The notes under the pieces were generated by a model. The model was not told the origin of the DNA and made no database searches. It saw only the letters and a program-made list of their open reading frames with translations. Below, piece by piece: positions 39,339 through 48,550 of a stretch of 64,000 nucleotides of DNA (its first letter is position 1; each line of letters begins with the position of its first letter). Made by a program: the position numbers and the translations under genes. Location: assembly GCA_030949725.1 (NCBI GenBank), contig JAUZSE010000024.1:1-64000 (forward strand), in the 5' to 3' direction. Source of the DNA: Sulfurovum sp. Lineage in GTDB: Bacteria > Campylobacterota > Campylobacteria > Campylobacterales > Sulfurovaceae.

Positions 39339-39744
39339 GCAGGTTGTGAGCGCACTCTTACACCTTGATACCAAAAGTGCTTGGGAGAGCATCGATACTA
39401 CACGCATCAAAGAGCTGATTGACATCCTGTGGTTCTTACCAAATTCACAACTTGATTTAGATATAATTCACTCAAATAAACAGCTCAAAACGCTATACTA
39501 TGCAAAAGGCTATCTCCAAGAAGCTAGCGTTGGAAGTGGTATCTTTAGTCTGGACATGTTAGCCACTGCAAGACAAAATAGATTTGAAGAGGGAGACCTT
39601 TCTTTCTCTTATCTTTGTCAAAAATGTAAACAGAGTTTTCCTGTTTCTTTTAAGCGATGTCCAAATTGTATGGCATTAAATTCTGTTAAAGTTGAGGAAA
39701 CCATTGCAAAATCAAGTCCACAAACAGATTACTCTTTACTCTGA
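39331..39744 (+). CDS. Zinc-ribbon protein (LapB-like C-terminal half)
   Basis: 137 residues, overlapping the TPR gene by eight bases. The N-terminal two thirds are helical and TPR-like. Near the end, CQKCKQSFPVSFKRCPNC is a rubredoxin-type four-cysteine knuckle, matching in spacing and surroundings the C-terminal CxxC...CPxC of LapB. I read the two genes as one functional unit in two polypeptides. No frameshift between them is needed to explain the layout. Confidence 0.6.
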   Translation: MYRQVVSALLHLDTKSAWESIDTTRIKELIDILWFLPNSQLDLDIIHSNKQLKTLYYAKGYLQEASVGSGIFSLDMLATARQNRFEEGDLSFSYLCQKCKQSFPVSFKRCPNCMALNSVKVEETIAKSSPQTDYSLL

Positions 39745-39804
39745 TGTCTCCAGAGTCTGCTCCTTGCAATAAAAACAAAAAAACCAAAAAACAAAGGAAT
39801 AAAA

Positions 39805-40476
39805 ATGAACGATTACAGTCAACTAGAAAAACGACTGAACTATACATTTAAGAATAAGCAATTGATTATTGAGGCCTTGACACACAAAAGTGACAAAAAG
39901 CCTTACAATAATGAGCGGCTTGAATTTTTGGGGGATGCGGTACTTGACCTTATAGTCGGTGAATACCTTTTTTCTAAATTTCCAAAGTCAGATGAAGGTA
40001 TCTTGTCTAAGATACGTGCTTCCCTTGTCAATGAAAGTGGATTTACACTATTGGCACGCCATATCAATCTAGGTTCTTTTATCTTTCTCTCTCTAGCCGA
40101 GGAGAACAACAATGGAAGAGACAAGCCTTCACTACTTTCTAATGCCTTTGAAGCTATCATCGGTGCTATCTACCTTGAAGGCGGTCTAAATGTATCAAAA
40201 GATATTGCGGTAAAGCTACTTGAAGAGTGTCATCCTAAAATTGATCTTGATTCACTCTCCAAAGATTACAAAACTGCTTTACAAGAACTCACACAAGCCA
40301 CACATGGCGTGACACCCACCTATGAAATGTTAGGTTCCTCTGGTCCTGACCATAAAAAAGAGTTTGAGATTGCTATTATTTTAAACGAGAAGATGATTGC
40401 CAAGGCAAAAGGTAAAAGTAAAAAAGAAGCTCAGCAAAAAGCAGCCAAACTTGCATTAAAGGAATTAAAACGATGA
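39805..40476 (+). CDS. rnc: Ribonuclease III
   Basis: 223 residues. The signature [20 protein letters not shown] lies near residue 34, with a second acidic site in [13 protein letters not shown], and a double-stranded RNA-binding domain closes the protein ([14 protein letters not shown] to [16 protein letters not shown]). It processes rRNA precursors and double-stranded RNA. AAAGGAA precedes the ATG. Overlaps aroC by four bases. Confidence 0.97.
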   Translation: MNDYSQLEKRLNYTFKNKQLIIEALTHKSDKKPYNNERLEFLGDAVLDLIVGEYLFSKFPKSDEGILSKIRASLVNESGFTLLARHINLGSFIFLSLAEENNNGRDKPSLLSNAFEAIIGAIYLEGGLNVSKDIAVKLLEECHPKIDLDSLSKDYKTALQELTQATHGVTPTYEMLGSSGPDHKKEFEIAIILNEKMIAKAKGKSKKEAQQKAAKLALKELKR

Positions 40477-41549
40477 ATACCTTTGGAAAAAAACTCACCC
40501 TTAGCACCTTTGGTGAGTCACATGGAAAAGCACTAGGATGCATACTTGACGGCGTTCCAGCCGGGCTTGCCATAGACGAAGCGTTTATACAGTCTGAACT
40601 AGACAGAAGAAAACCAGGGAAATCCAAGCTCGAAACAGGACGTAAAGAAGATGATAAATTTGAAATACTTTCTGGCACTTTTGAGGGGCTAAGTACGGGT
40701 ACGCCCATTGCTATGATTATTTTTAATACCAATCAAAAATCAAGAGACTATGAGAATGTCAAAGATCTTTTTCGTCCAGGTCATGCAGACTTTACGTACT
40801 TTCACAAATATGGGATAAGAGACTACCGTGGTGGTGGACGCTCATCTGCGCGTGAAACCGCTGCCCGTGTTGCAGGAGGAGCCATAGCCAAACTTATGCT
40901 CAAAGAATTAGGCATTAGCGTACAAAGTGGTGTCTGTGAAGTAGATGGAATCAAAGGGAAATTACAAGATTTTGAGTATGCCAAAACATCTAAAATGTAT
41001 GCCCTAGACCCCAACATAGAAGCAGCCCAAGAAGCAGCTATACTCAATGCCAAAGAAAATCATGATTCTGTAGGAGGCGTAGTACTTACTACTGCCACTG
41101 GTGTACCCATAGGACTAGGTGAGCCTCTTTACTACAAGCTTGATGCCATTTTGGCTGAAGCGATGATGGGTATCAACGCTGCAAAAGCCGTAGAGATAGG
41201 TGATGGTGTGGCAAGTACACACCTTAAAGGCAGTCAAAACAATGACCCCATAAGACGAGATGGGTTTAGCTCCAATCATGCAGGTGGTATATTGGGGGGT
41301 ATTTCCAATGGTGATACGATCATCGTCAAAACCCACTTTAAACCTACACCCTCTATATTTAAAGAACAACAAACGATTACAACCCATGATGAAGAGTTAA
41401 ACTTCAGTCTAAAAGGTCGTCACGACCCTTGTGTTGCCTTGCGTGGTACAGTGGTATGTGAGGCTATGATGGCATTGACCTTAGCCGATATGGCGCTGCT
41501 CAATATGGGTAAAAAAATGGAACATTTAAAAACTATTTACAAAGGATAA
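40473..41549 (+). CDS. aroC: Chorismate synthase
   Basis: 358 residues, normal length. Flavin-dependent enzyme forming chorismate from EPSP. Motifs are [56 protein letters not shown], and [18 protein letters not shown] near the end. Chorismate feeds aromatic amino acids and MqnA in this window. Coupled to rnc by an ATGA overlap. Confidence 0.97.
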   Translation: MNTFGKKLTLSTFGESHGKALGCILDGVPAGLAIDEAFIQSELDRRKPGKSKLETGRKEDDKFEILSGTFEGLSTGTPIAMIIFNTNQKSRDYENVKDLFRPGHADFTYFHKYGIRDYRGGGRSSARETAARVAGGAIAKLMLKELGISVQSGVCEVDGIKGKLQDFEYAKTSKMYALDPNIEAAQEAAILNAKENHDSVGGVVLTTATGVPIGLGEPLYYKLDAILAEAMMGINAAKAVEIGDGVASTHLKGSQNNDPIRRDGFSSNHAGGILGGISNGDTIIVKTHFKPTPSIFKEQQTITTHDEELNFSLKGRHDPCVALRGTVVCEAMMALTLADMALLNMGKKMEHLKTIYKG

Positions 41550-41552
41550 ACT

Positions 41553-42885
41553 ATGAAAAAATTAGGATTTGGAGTCATCGGACTTATTTTTATATCAGGT
41601 ATTTACTACTTAACAGCAGGCTCTGTACAGCTCACAGCTGAGATAAAAGCACAAGTCGATTCAGAACTTGTCAGCATTCAAACACAAGGTTTTTCTGTAC
41701 AGGACAGAAAAATAGAGGAGAAGAAGGAACATTTTGTACTTTCTTTTGACAAACCCAAAAAAATAGCAGTATTTTTTACAAAAAATGGTGCCAAACTTTC
41801 TGAGGATGATGCAAAAGTATTACAAGGGTTAAAGATTGGTATTGACCTTAATTATCTACCCGATACCTACAGTGCTATAAGCATAGACATGTATCCCCTC
41901 GCACTCCCTACAGCCATTACCCAAGCAGTGAAAGATGAAGAAGACAAAAAAATCTTACTTCAAGTAGAGAAAATGTTAGAGAAAAAAGCATTACTCATAC
42001 ACCTCGATATCAATAAACTAGGATCAAGCTTCAAAGGTCATCTGAAAGATATAAATGAGACATTTCAAGGTGAAGAAAATGTACAACTGATACTTTCAAA
42101 ACTAAAATTTACGGGTGATATTAAAGATGACAAACTACAAGGTGTAAAACAGACGCTTAAAGAACTTAGTATACATGTCCAAAACAAACTCACTATGGCA
42201 ATGCACAATCTAACAAGTGACTACAGCCTAACAGGTGCCACACCGTATGACTATACTACAAACTATAGCATAGAGAAAATGTTACTACAAGCAGAAGATA
42301 AACTCAATGTTCAGATGAATAATTTTGAATTAAGCTCAGATTCTACCGTCAAAGACACTCTTGCAAATGGTACATTTAAAACCAATGTAAAAAATGTTGT
42401 CATTGAAGAAAAAGGAAATAAAACTACGCTGGACAACATTGTCTTTGAGATGAAAGCAGACAATTTAGACCTGAAAGCCTTTGAGAAACTAGAACAAATA
42501 GATGTCAATAATGAAAAAGAAATAAATCTAGTACTTCAACAACTTATTTCTCAGGGTATCCGTTTTGAAATCCCTACATTCTCTATAGAAAACATACAAA
42601 ATGCAGGTAAAAAAATGGGGGGCTTTATGCTTTCTGCTCTCTTTGATATAGACAAATCACTTAACATCACTGCCGTACAAAACAACCCATTAGCAGCCAT
42701 AAATGCACTCAATGCCACTATTGACCTAAGCCTCTCTAGTGGAGTCTTCACTCAACTAGCACAACGACCAGAAGCTGTCATGGCAATGATGCTCTTTCAA
42801 CCTAAAGATGTAGGTGGCTAAAAAGGTTTATAAGATTGAATTAAAAGATGGAAAACTTTCTGTCAATGGCAAACAAGCCATGTAA
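41553..42885 (+). CDS. DUF945-like exported protein, frameshift near the end
   Basis: One N-terminal hydrophobic helix (residues 5-22), then about 400 residues of beta-rich, Lys/Asp-rich sequence without enzyme motifs. The layout and the C-terminal KVYKIELKDGKLSVNGK (after a shift near 42818) match DUF945/YdgA-type proteins, which are inner-membrane or periplasmic and of unknown function. The open frame stops early at 42821; the true stop is at 42883-42885, directly against rnhB. Confidence 0.65.
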
Positions 42886-43437
42886 CTAATCCTCTAACCC
42901 TTTGACCCTAAATGTCTTACGGTGAATAGGACATCTACCATACTTCACTAAAGCCTCCATATGGGCTTTAGTCCCATACCCCTTATGTCTCTCAAATCCA
43001 TACGCTGGATACAACTTAGCCATCTCCACTATCTCTCTATCATGTGTTACCTTAGCCAATATACTCGCCGCAGAAACTTCTGCTATTTTAGTATCTGCCT
43101 TCACCATAGTGCCAATATTTTCCACCCCAAAAGTACTATTGCCATCAAACAAAGTACTCCACATCAGGTAAATGTTTTTTAATCTCTTCTAACCCATTAG
43201 TGTAAACACTTAGAAATACCCAGTTCATCTACTTCTTGTGCAGAAAAAGAGACGATATAATAATCAGAATTTTCTACTGATCAAGAGGATACAAAGCTTC
43301 ACGCTTCTTCTCCGTTAGTTTCTTAGAATCCATAAGTCCCCTTACATGGGCTTTTTAAGTACCACACCAGCTATCACCAAAGAACCCGCCAGAGGTCCTC
43401 TTCCTGCTTCGTCTATGCCGCAAAGTTGTTTATTCAT
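42886..43437 (-). pseudogene. rnhB: Ribonuclease HII, at least four apparent frameshifts
   Basis: Removes ribonucleotides from DNA. From ATG 43437, [20 protein letters not shown] is the family start with the catalytic Asp-Glu. Then DSKKLTEKKRE, SAQEVDELGISK and LEEIKKHLPDVEYF appear in changing frames. The last 92 residues are continuous (IAEVSAASILAKVTHDREI, HKGYGTKAHMEAL). The motifs are intact but four indels lie within 250 bases. Read errors are likely given the rest of the window; decay is possible since RNase HII is often dispensable. Confidence 0.85.
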
Positions 43438-43465
43438 TATTATTCCTATTTATCCCATTATTTAT

Positions 43466-43711
43466 GGTGTTGTGGGGACACAATACCCTACAACCCTCAT
43501 GTCTTCAAATTAAATCTGCACGCAAATCAACCGTAGGGTGTTGTCTTCCGACAACACCGATAAATCCAAACGTTTACAATCTATATTTACCTTCTATCCC
43601 ATCCTAAGCATTTGGTGTTGTGAGGACACAACACCCTACGTAGATTTTCATGTATTTTATACATCTATCTCAACACATGGCTTCTGTAGGGTGTTGTCTC
43701 CCGACAACACC
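43466..43711. repeat. REP cluster 1 (four elements, alternating orientation)
   Basis: Each element is GTAG followed by an imperfect hairpin of GGTGTTGT and ACAACACC. Copies are at 43466-43491 (minus), 43533-43558 (plus), 43614-43639 (minus) and 43686-43711 (plus). The GTAG tetranucleotide plus hairpin is the target form of RAYT transposases, one of which lies at 47804. This fills the gap between rnhB and the Septu genes. Confidence 0.9.
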
Positions 43712-44479
43712 AAGAATGCAAACGTTTATGAAATTATAAATCCTTCATAATAATCCTAATTCTTGTGAAATATCTTTGATGAGTTTTGAGAGTGGGCGCT
43801 TTCCTATCTCATCATCACTAATGTATCCACCTAAAACAAGTCGTTGTAAATCTTCCTTGTTTTTAAAAAGTGTTCCTTCGTATTGTGTCATAAGTTCATC
43901 TAGGTAGCTTTCATTGTAAATAGCATTTTTTTGTATGAGTTCAAGTACGATGTCTTTGTGATTATCGTAAAGTTGTTTCAAATTAAATACTTCTATAGAT
44001 TTTTCTGCTTGTTTATCTTCCGTATTTATATCAATTTGAAAACCTTTTAAAGAATGGTAAAAAGAAGAATCCTTTATCTTCAAATCAAATTTTGCCTTAT
44101 TATCAAAACTTTCATAGTAAGGATGTAATATATCTACTTTTTTAGATGATTTTCTTTGATTACATGTTGAACAAGATGGTATTAGATTGTATAAACAAAT
44201 AGCTAAGTAAGGATAAGTAGATTTATCAAAAAAGTGGTCAAGTTGGGCAGTCGCATTCTCTTGATTATTTTTTGTAAAATTAAAAATATAATTTCTATTA
44301 CAATATAAACAAGAAGATACTCCTATTTTTTTAATAAAATCTGCTTTTTTTAATCGTGAGTAGAGTGTAAAAAAATAATCTTTTTCAATTGTAGAAAGTT
44401 GAGTATATATTTTATTTGCGTCTATAAAAAGAATCATCTTTTTTATATAGTTATTATCAGATAGAATAAGTTTCTCTAA

Positions 44480-45755
44480 GGACTAAAACATAAATAAAAC
44501 CAAATTACTAGTACTTTTTAGGAATAGCAACATAATTCCAAAGTGGTAAATGTATATCAAAGATAATTTTCATATTCTCTTTAAAGCCCTCTGCATATTT
44601 TCTTTTTGTATGAAATACCTTATCAAGAATAGAACTAAAAACTTTCAATCCTGTAGTCGTTTTAGTTTGTGCAATAAGGGTATTTACTAACTCTACACTT
44701 GTAAAAATGACTCCTTGTAAAGCTCTTGTGATATGAGGGAATAGGCGATGTTCTATAGGATTATACTTTGATGTATAAGGAGGATAATGAGCAATACGAA
44801 TTTCAATTTGTAATTCCTCTGATAACTTCTGTAAATCTTCTTTAAAAATATAGTGACGAGAGCTATTACTGCCCCCACCATCGCACAGTAGTAGCAGTTT
44901 ATCATGTCCTTGATATTCAATATATCCATAATTTAACCACCAATTTTTGATAGATTCACAAGCAAATTCACTGGTATCAGCACTTGTCCCTATGGTAATA
45001 TAACCAATATTTAGGTTTATATCATACAGCCCATAGGGACAATTTTTCCCTCTGCGTAAGAAGGAAAATCATGGTCTTTAACTTTAATTATCTCTTGAGT
45101 ATACAGTTTACCTTCTCGGTATAAATTTCCTAAAAACTCTTTTTTTACATCCATACTCAAAACAGGATTCCCCTCTTTCTTATATTCTTCTTTTAGTTTT
45201 TCAATATTTTTAAATTGCTCATCTCTATTTGCAACATCTACTTTTCCTGAAAGTGTTTTAAATGCTTGTCGCTTACGAAAATGATGTTTTTTAAGAGTTG
45301 TTTCACTATATCCACATCAACTACAAAACCTTTCTCTGACAATCTAGTTTGTAGCTCTTTCCGTGATAAATTTGTCCACTTTATCGTCTCATCCATCGGT
45401 GAACCTGCTGTACTCTCTGCGATAACCTCTAGGAATGCTTCGTCTAAGCCTTCTCTTGTGAGCAATATAGACTTTCTTCCTCCTCCCTCTTCTCTTTGTC
45501 TTTTATTATCTTTATCTAATTCTGTTCTTAACTCTTTTTGTCCTCTTGACACACCACTATAGTCACATTCAAAGATTTCGCATATATAGCTTATCCCTCC
45601 ATGACTTAATTTGGTTGCTTCTATTCCTGCGTAGCGTCTTCTGTCTTTCTCTGATAAACTTTTATATAGATTTAGCATTTGCTCTTCTATTTCTTTTGGG
45701 TACTTTTTCATAAATAGTATTTTAGCTTATTTTGGGTTTGTTTATCTTGTTGTCC
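44480..45755 (-). mobile_element. ISAzo13-family insertion sequence with 3-bp target duplication
   Basis: 1276 bp. The ends are GGACTAAAACATAAATAAAA at 44480 and GGACAACAAGATAAACAAAC read inward from 45755; 22 of the first 28 positions match. TAA flanks both sides (44477-44479 and 45756-45758). The single gene is an ISAzo13-type transposase. The exact duplication suggests a fairly recent simple insertion. Confidence 0.88.
44508..45711 (-). CDS. ISAzo13-family transposase (apparent frameshifts)
   Basis: N-terminal helix-turn-helix part (45238-45711): RRRYAGIEATKLSHGGISYI, GGGRKSILL, SPMDETIKWTNLSRKELQTR. This is the family's conserved layout. The catalytic half follows in other frames: NRDEQFKNIEKLKEEY, VLSMDVKKEFLGN and DHDFPSYAEGK, then a C-terminal ATAGG-free stretch ending PLWNYVAIPKKY at 44508-44510. 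Breaks lie near 45265 and 45045. Probably sequence errors or early decay. Confidence 0.82.
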
Positions 45756-45924
45756 TAAGTTAATATTTTCATCAAATTTCTTTAATTTTTTTTGAAGTAA
45801 ATTATTTATATCTTTTTTAGAAATATTAAAAATAGTTTTCTTGTCTTTTTTCTTTTCAAGTTTTCCATTTTTAAAAATATTATCTATCTGTTGAGTAAAA
45901 TGTTGTTCTATCTCTTTTGTAATA

Positions 45925-47588
45925 TTAATTTTTATCATTTTTCAACTTTTCTAACTCTTCTTGTAATGCTTTAATATCTTTTTCTATAGTATCAATTTTA
46001 TCTACTTTTTTCAGTCGCTTACTATCTAACATCCGTTGAAGCTGATTTTTAACAATAGGTTCACCGATAATAGAAATAATTTGCTCACAATATTTTAAAT
46101 CTTCTTTTGATAATTTATCTTGATTTAACAGTTTAATAGCTTTGTCTATTTTTCCTTTAGCAAACTCTCCCATAAGCCCATCTTCCATAAAGAAACTATC
46201 ACTTAGAAGTGTATGGATATTTGCTCCGAAGGTTTGTTTTTTCTCTTTTAATCCATCTACTACTTTGCAATTTCCTTTTTCATTTTTGTCTAAAAAAATA
46301 ATGTTTTGTTTTGGGATGTCGGATAGGAGGAATGGGGAATGGGTGGTGAAGATTAGATTAATTTTTTTTGTTTCAAAAATTTTATTACTAGAGAAGAATA
46401 AACGAAAAAGATTAATTATTTTCTTTTGCCATTCAGGATGTAAATATATATCGGGTTCATCTAGTAAAATATAAAAAGTTTTTTGATTTTCAGTTACATA
46501 TAATTTTCTAATTGTATAAAAAATATTTGCAAAAAGTAGAATTAGTTTTCTTTCTCCATTACTTAAATTATTAAGATAAAGATTTTTTCTTCTTGTTTTT
46601 TTAAAAAATCTTATATTAAAAAAATGCCTATGAAGATTGGATAAAAGTTTTTCTAAATTTTTATTATTTATATCAATAATTAACTTATCGAGACTATAAT
46701 CATATATCGACTGTATATTTCCAAAACTTTTTATTATATCGTGAAAAATTTCCTCATTTATATCAAAAAGATTTTCTAGTTTTCTCTGAAAAAAACTGTC
46801 AACATCATCAAAATGCTGAAACTTATTGTGCTTAATTATAGTCTCAGCAATTTCGTAAGCACTAGAATGATTATTGTTTAATTTATAAATGAACTCCCTT
46901 AAATATAAATAGTTTTTAACATCTTCAATTTCATCACTAAATCTACTTAACTTATTCTCAAGAAATATTTTAAGATTCTCAATATCTTGAGAATCAATAG
47001 TAAATATTTCCCTTATATCCAACATATCATTTGGAAACTCAAATCGCCTATGCATCAAATTTTTAAAATCATTATCTTTTAATTTGACTATTGTTTCTAG
47101 TTCAATATGTGTTGGAATAAATTTAAAATTCTTTAAAAACTCTTGATTGTTATTAAATAAAAAACTAACTGAAATATTATTAAAAACATATTTACTATCA
47201 ATTTTTAATTTATTACTCACTTGTTTGTTCATATTAAATTCATTTAGATAGCTCTCGCTCTCAATATCTTCATCATATAATAAAATTACATTACTATCAA
47301 AGAAATTATCTTTACATATTTCTTGACAGCTTGAATCAAAAAAAGCTATAAGAATTATCTTTATTTGTTAGAGCTTGTAAAACACTACTCTTCCCACTCC
47401 CATTTTTCCCAACAATAGCCGTCACATTAATATTATCACCAAAAAAAGTTTTCTATGTAGTCTTTATTTTCATCAATAGTCAGTTCTTTCTTCTCATCAT
47501 CAAACTCACAATCAAACCGAGGAGAAAAGTTAAACCCCTGCTTATGTATATTTTTATAATTCTCAACCCACAAATAAACTAGTTCCAA
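45925..47588 (-). CDS. ptuA: PtuA-like AAA/ABC-type ATPase of a Septu system (two frameshifts)
   Basis: Starts at TTG 47588 with AAGGGG about seven bases upstream: MELVYLWVENYKNIHKQGFN and FSPRF, the typical PtuA start. Walker A is AIVGKNGSGKSSVLQAL. Seven-base T-runs near 47450 and 47340 each have one T too many. The continuous part (45925-47232) has the ABC signature LSNGERKLI, Walker B FYILLDEPDIYLHPEW and the H-loop IFTTHSPFLLSD. The C-terminus is a coiled coil. PtuA senses phage infection and controls the HNH partner PtuB. Confidence 0.82.
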
Positions 47589-47633
47589 CTTTTCCCCTTA
47601 ACTATGTTATTAAATATATTATATCCAATTACC

Positions 47634-47738
47634 GTAGGGTGTTGTCTCCTGACAACACCAATATATACAACATACAAAACAAACCAGAATTTTATTGTAA
47701 ATAATGTCTCATGGTGTTGTGGGGACACAACACCCTAC
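47634..47738. repeat. REP pair (BIME) upstream of the RAYT gene
   Basis: Plus copy 47634-47659 and minus copy 47713-47738. The 53-base spacer contains CAACATACAAAACAAACCAG followed by AATTTTATT, shared almost exactly with the two downstream pairs. The rest of the gap to 47803 holds only an AT-rich stretch. Confidence 0.9.
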
Positions 47739-47803
47739 AGATATAAAATGTGACAATTTGACATATTTTTACTCCAAGATTAAATATTGTGATAACATAA
47801 ACC

Positions 47804-48274
47804 ATGTCTAATTATAAAAGAATTTTTAAAGATGGCTATAGCTATTTTATCACTATCGTTACACAAGGAAGAAACCCTATACTTATAGAATGTATCGACC
47901 AATTACGCTACAGCTTTGCGTTAAGTAAAAAGAAATATGCTTATACGATAGATGCCATCATCATTTTACCAGACCATATTCATATGATTATTACACCTAA
48001 AAATTCAAATGAATACCCTAAAATAATTTCACATATTAAACGAAGTTTTGTCTACGGACTTGATGGTCATTATAAAGATAACGCTAAAATGACCTTAAGT
48101 ACATCTTCCTACAATCGTAAACTCTCAGGTATTTGGCAGAAAAGATTTTATGAGCACACCATACGAGATGAAAAAGATTGGTTAGAAAAGATACAATACA
48201 TTCAACACAATGCCGTTAAGCATATGTTAGTTGACGATTGGAATGACTGGCAATATTCATCCTTTGTTCCGTAG
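47804..48274 (+). CDS. REP-associated tyrosine transposase (RAYT, TnpA_REP)
   Basis: 156 residues of the Y1/HUH fold: His58-x-His60 in LPDHIHMIIT and Tyr132 in IQYIQHNAVKH, with WQKRFYEHTIRDEKDW between. RAYTs nick and move REP elements carrying a GTAG tetranucleotide and hairpin. REPs of that form flank the gene on both sides, so this is probably the enzyme that spread them. The stop codon TAG is part of the GTAG of the next REP (48271). Confidence 0.92.
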   Translation: MSNYKRIFKDGYSYFITIVTQGRNPILIECIDQLRYSFALSKKKYAYTIDAIIILPDHIHMIITPKNSNEYPKIISHIKRSFVYGLDGHYKDNAKMTLSTSSYNRKLSGIWQKRFYEHTIRDEKDWLEKIQYIQHNAVKHMLVDDWNDWQYSSFVP

Positions 48275-48520
48275 GGTGTTGTCTCCCGACAACACCGATA
48301 TATCCAACATACAAAACAAACCAGAATTTTATTCTAAATCATACCCTTTGGTGTTGTGAGGACACAACACCCTACCCATTTATTTTCCAAACAAACTTTT
48401 ATTTCACATCCAACCGTAGGGTGTTGTCGGGAGACAACACCGATCTTCCCAACATACAAAACAAATCAAAACCTTATTCTAAATCATGTCTTTTGGTGTT
48501 GTGAGGACACAACACCCTAC
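48271..48520. repeat. REP cluster 2 (two BIMEs) downstream of the RAYT gene
   Basis: Copies at 48271-48296 (plus), 48350-48375 (minus), 48416-48441 (plus) and 48495-48520 (minus). Both pairs share the inner spacer CAACATACAAAACAAA plus ATTCTAAATCAT-type sequence. The cluster ends 31 bases before the recQ stop. Confidence 0.92.
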
Positions 48521-48550
48521 GCTAAAAACTACAAAGTAGTGATTGTTATA

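Larger units (their letters stand above)
43745..45938 (-). pseudogene. ptuB: PtuB-like HNH nuclease of a Septu system, split by an ISAzo13 element
   Basis: The 5' part is 45756-45938 (MIKINITKEIEQHFTQQIDN and on to FDENINL). The 3' part is 43745-44479 (EKLILSDNNYIKK onward). Removing the IS and one TAA target copy joins them in frame into about 304 residues. The HNH core is CLYCNRNYIF, QLDHFFDKSTYP, then NLIPSCSTCNQRKSSK. The ATG overlaps the end of the AAA gene by 14 bases, the normal ptuA-ptuB order. As it stands the nuclease is disrupted, so the defence pair should be inactive. Confidence 0.75.

Noticed and set aside
43745-47588. Retron-associated Septu system.
   Set aside because: No reverse transcriptase or msr/msd-like region is seen in or around the pair.
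47748-47774. A third possible S24 operator (TGACAATTTGACATA) before the RAYT gene.
   Set aside because: Only the right half matches TGACATA; the left half is not its inverted partner.
43466-48520. Regularly repeated palindromic units looked like a CRISPR array.
   Set aside because: Units alternate in orientation, the inner spacers are conserved, not unique, spacing is irregular, and a RAYT gene is present; they are REP/BIME elements.
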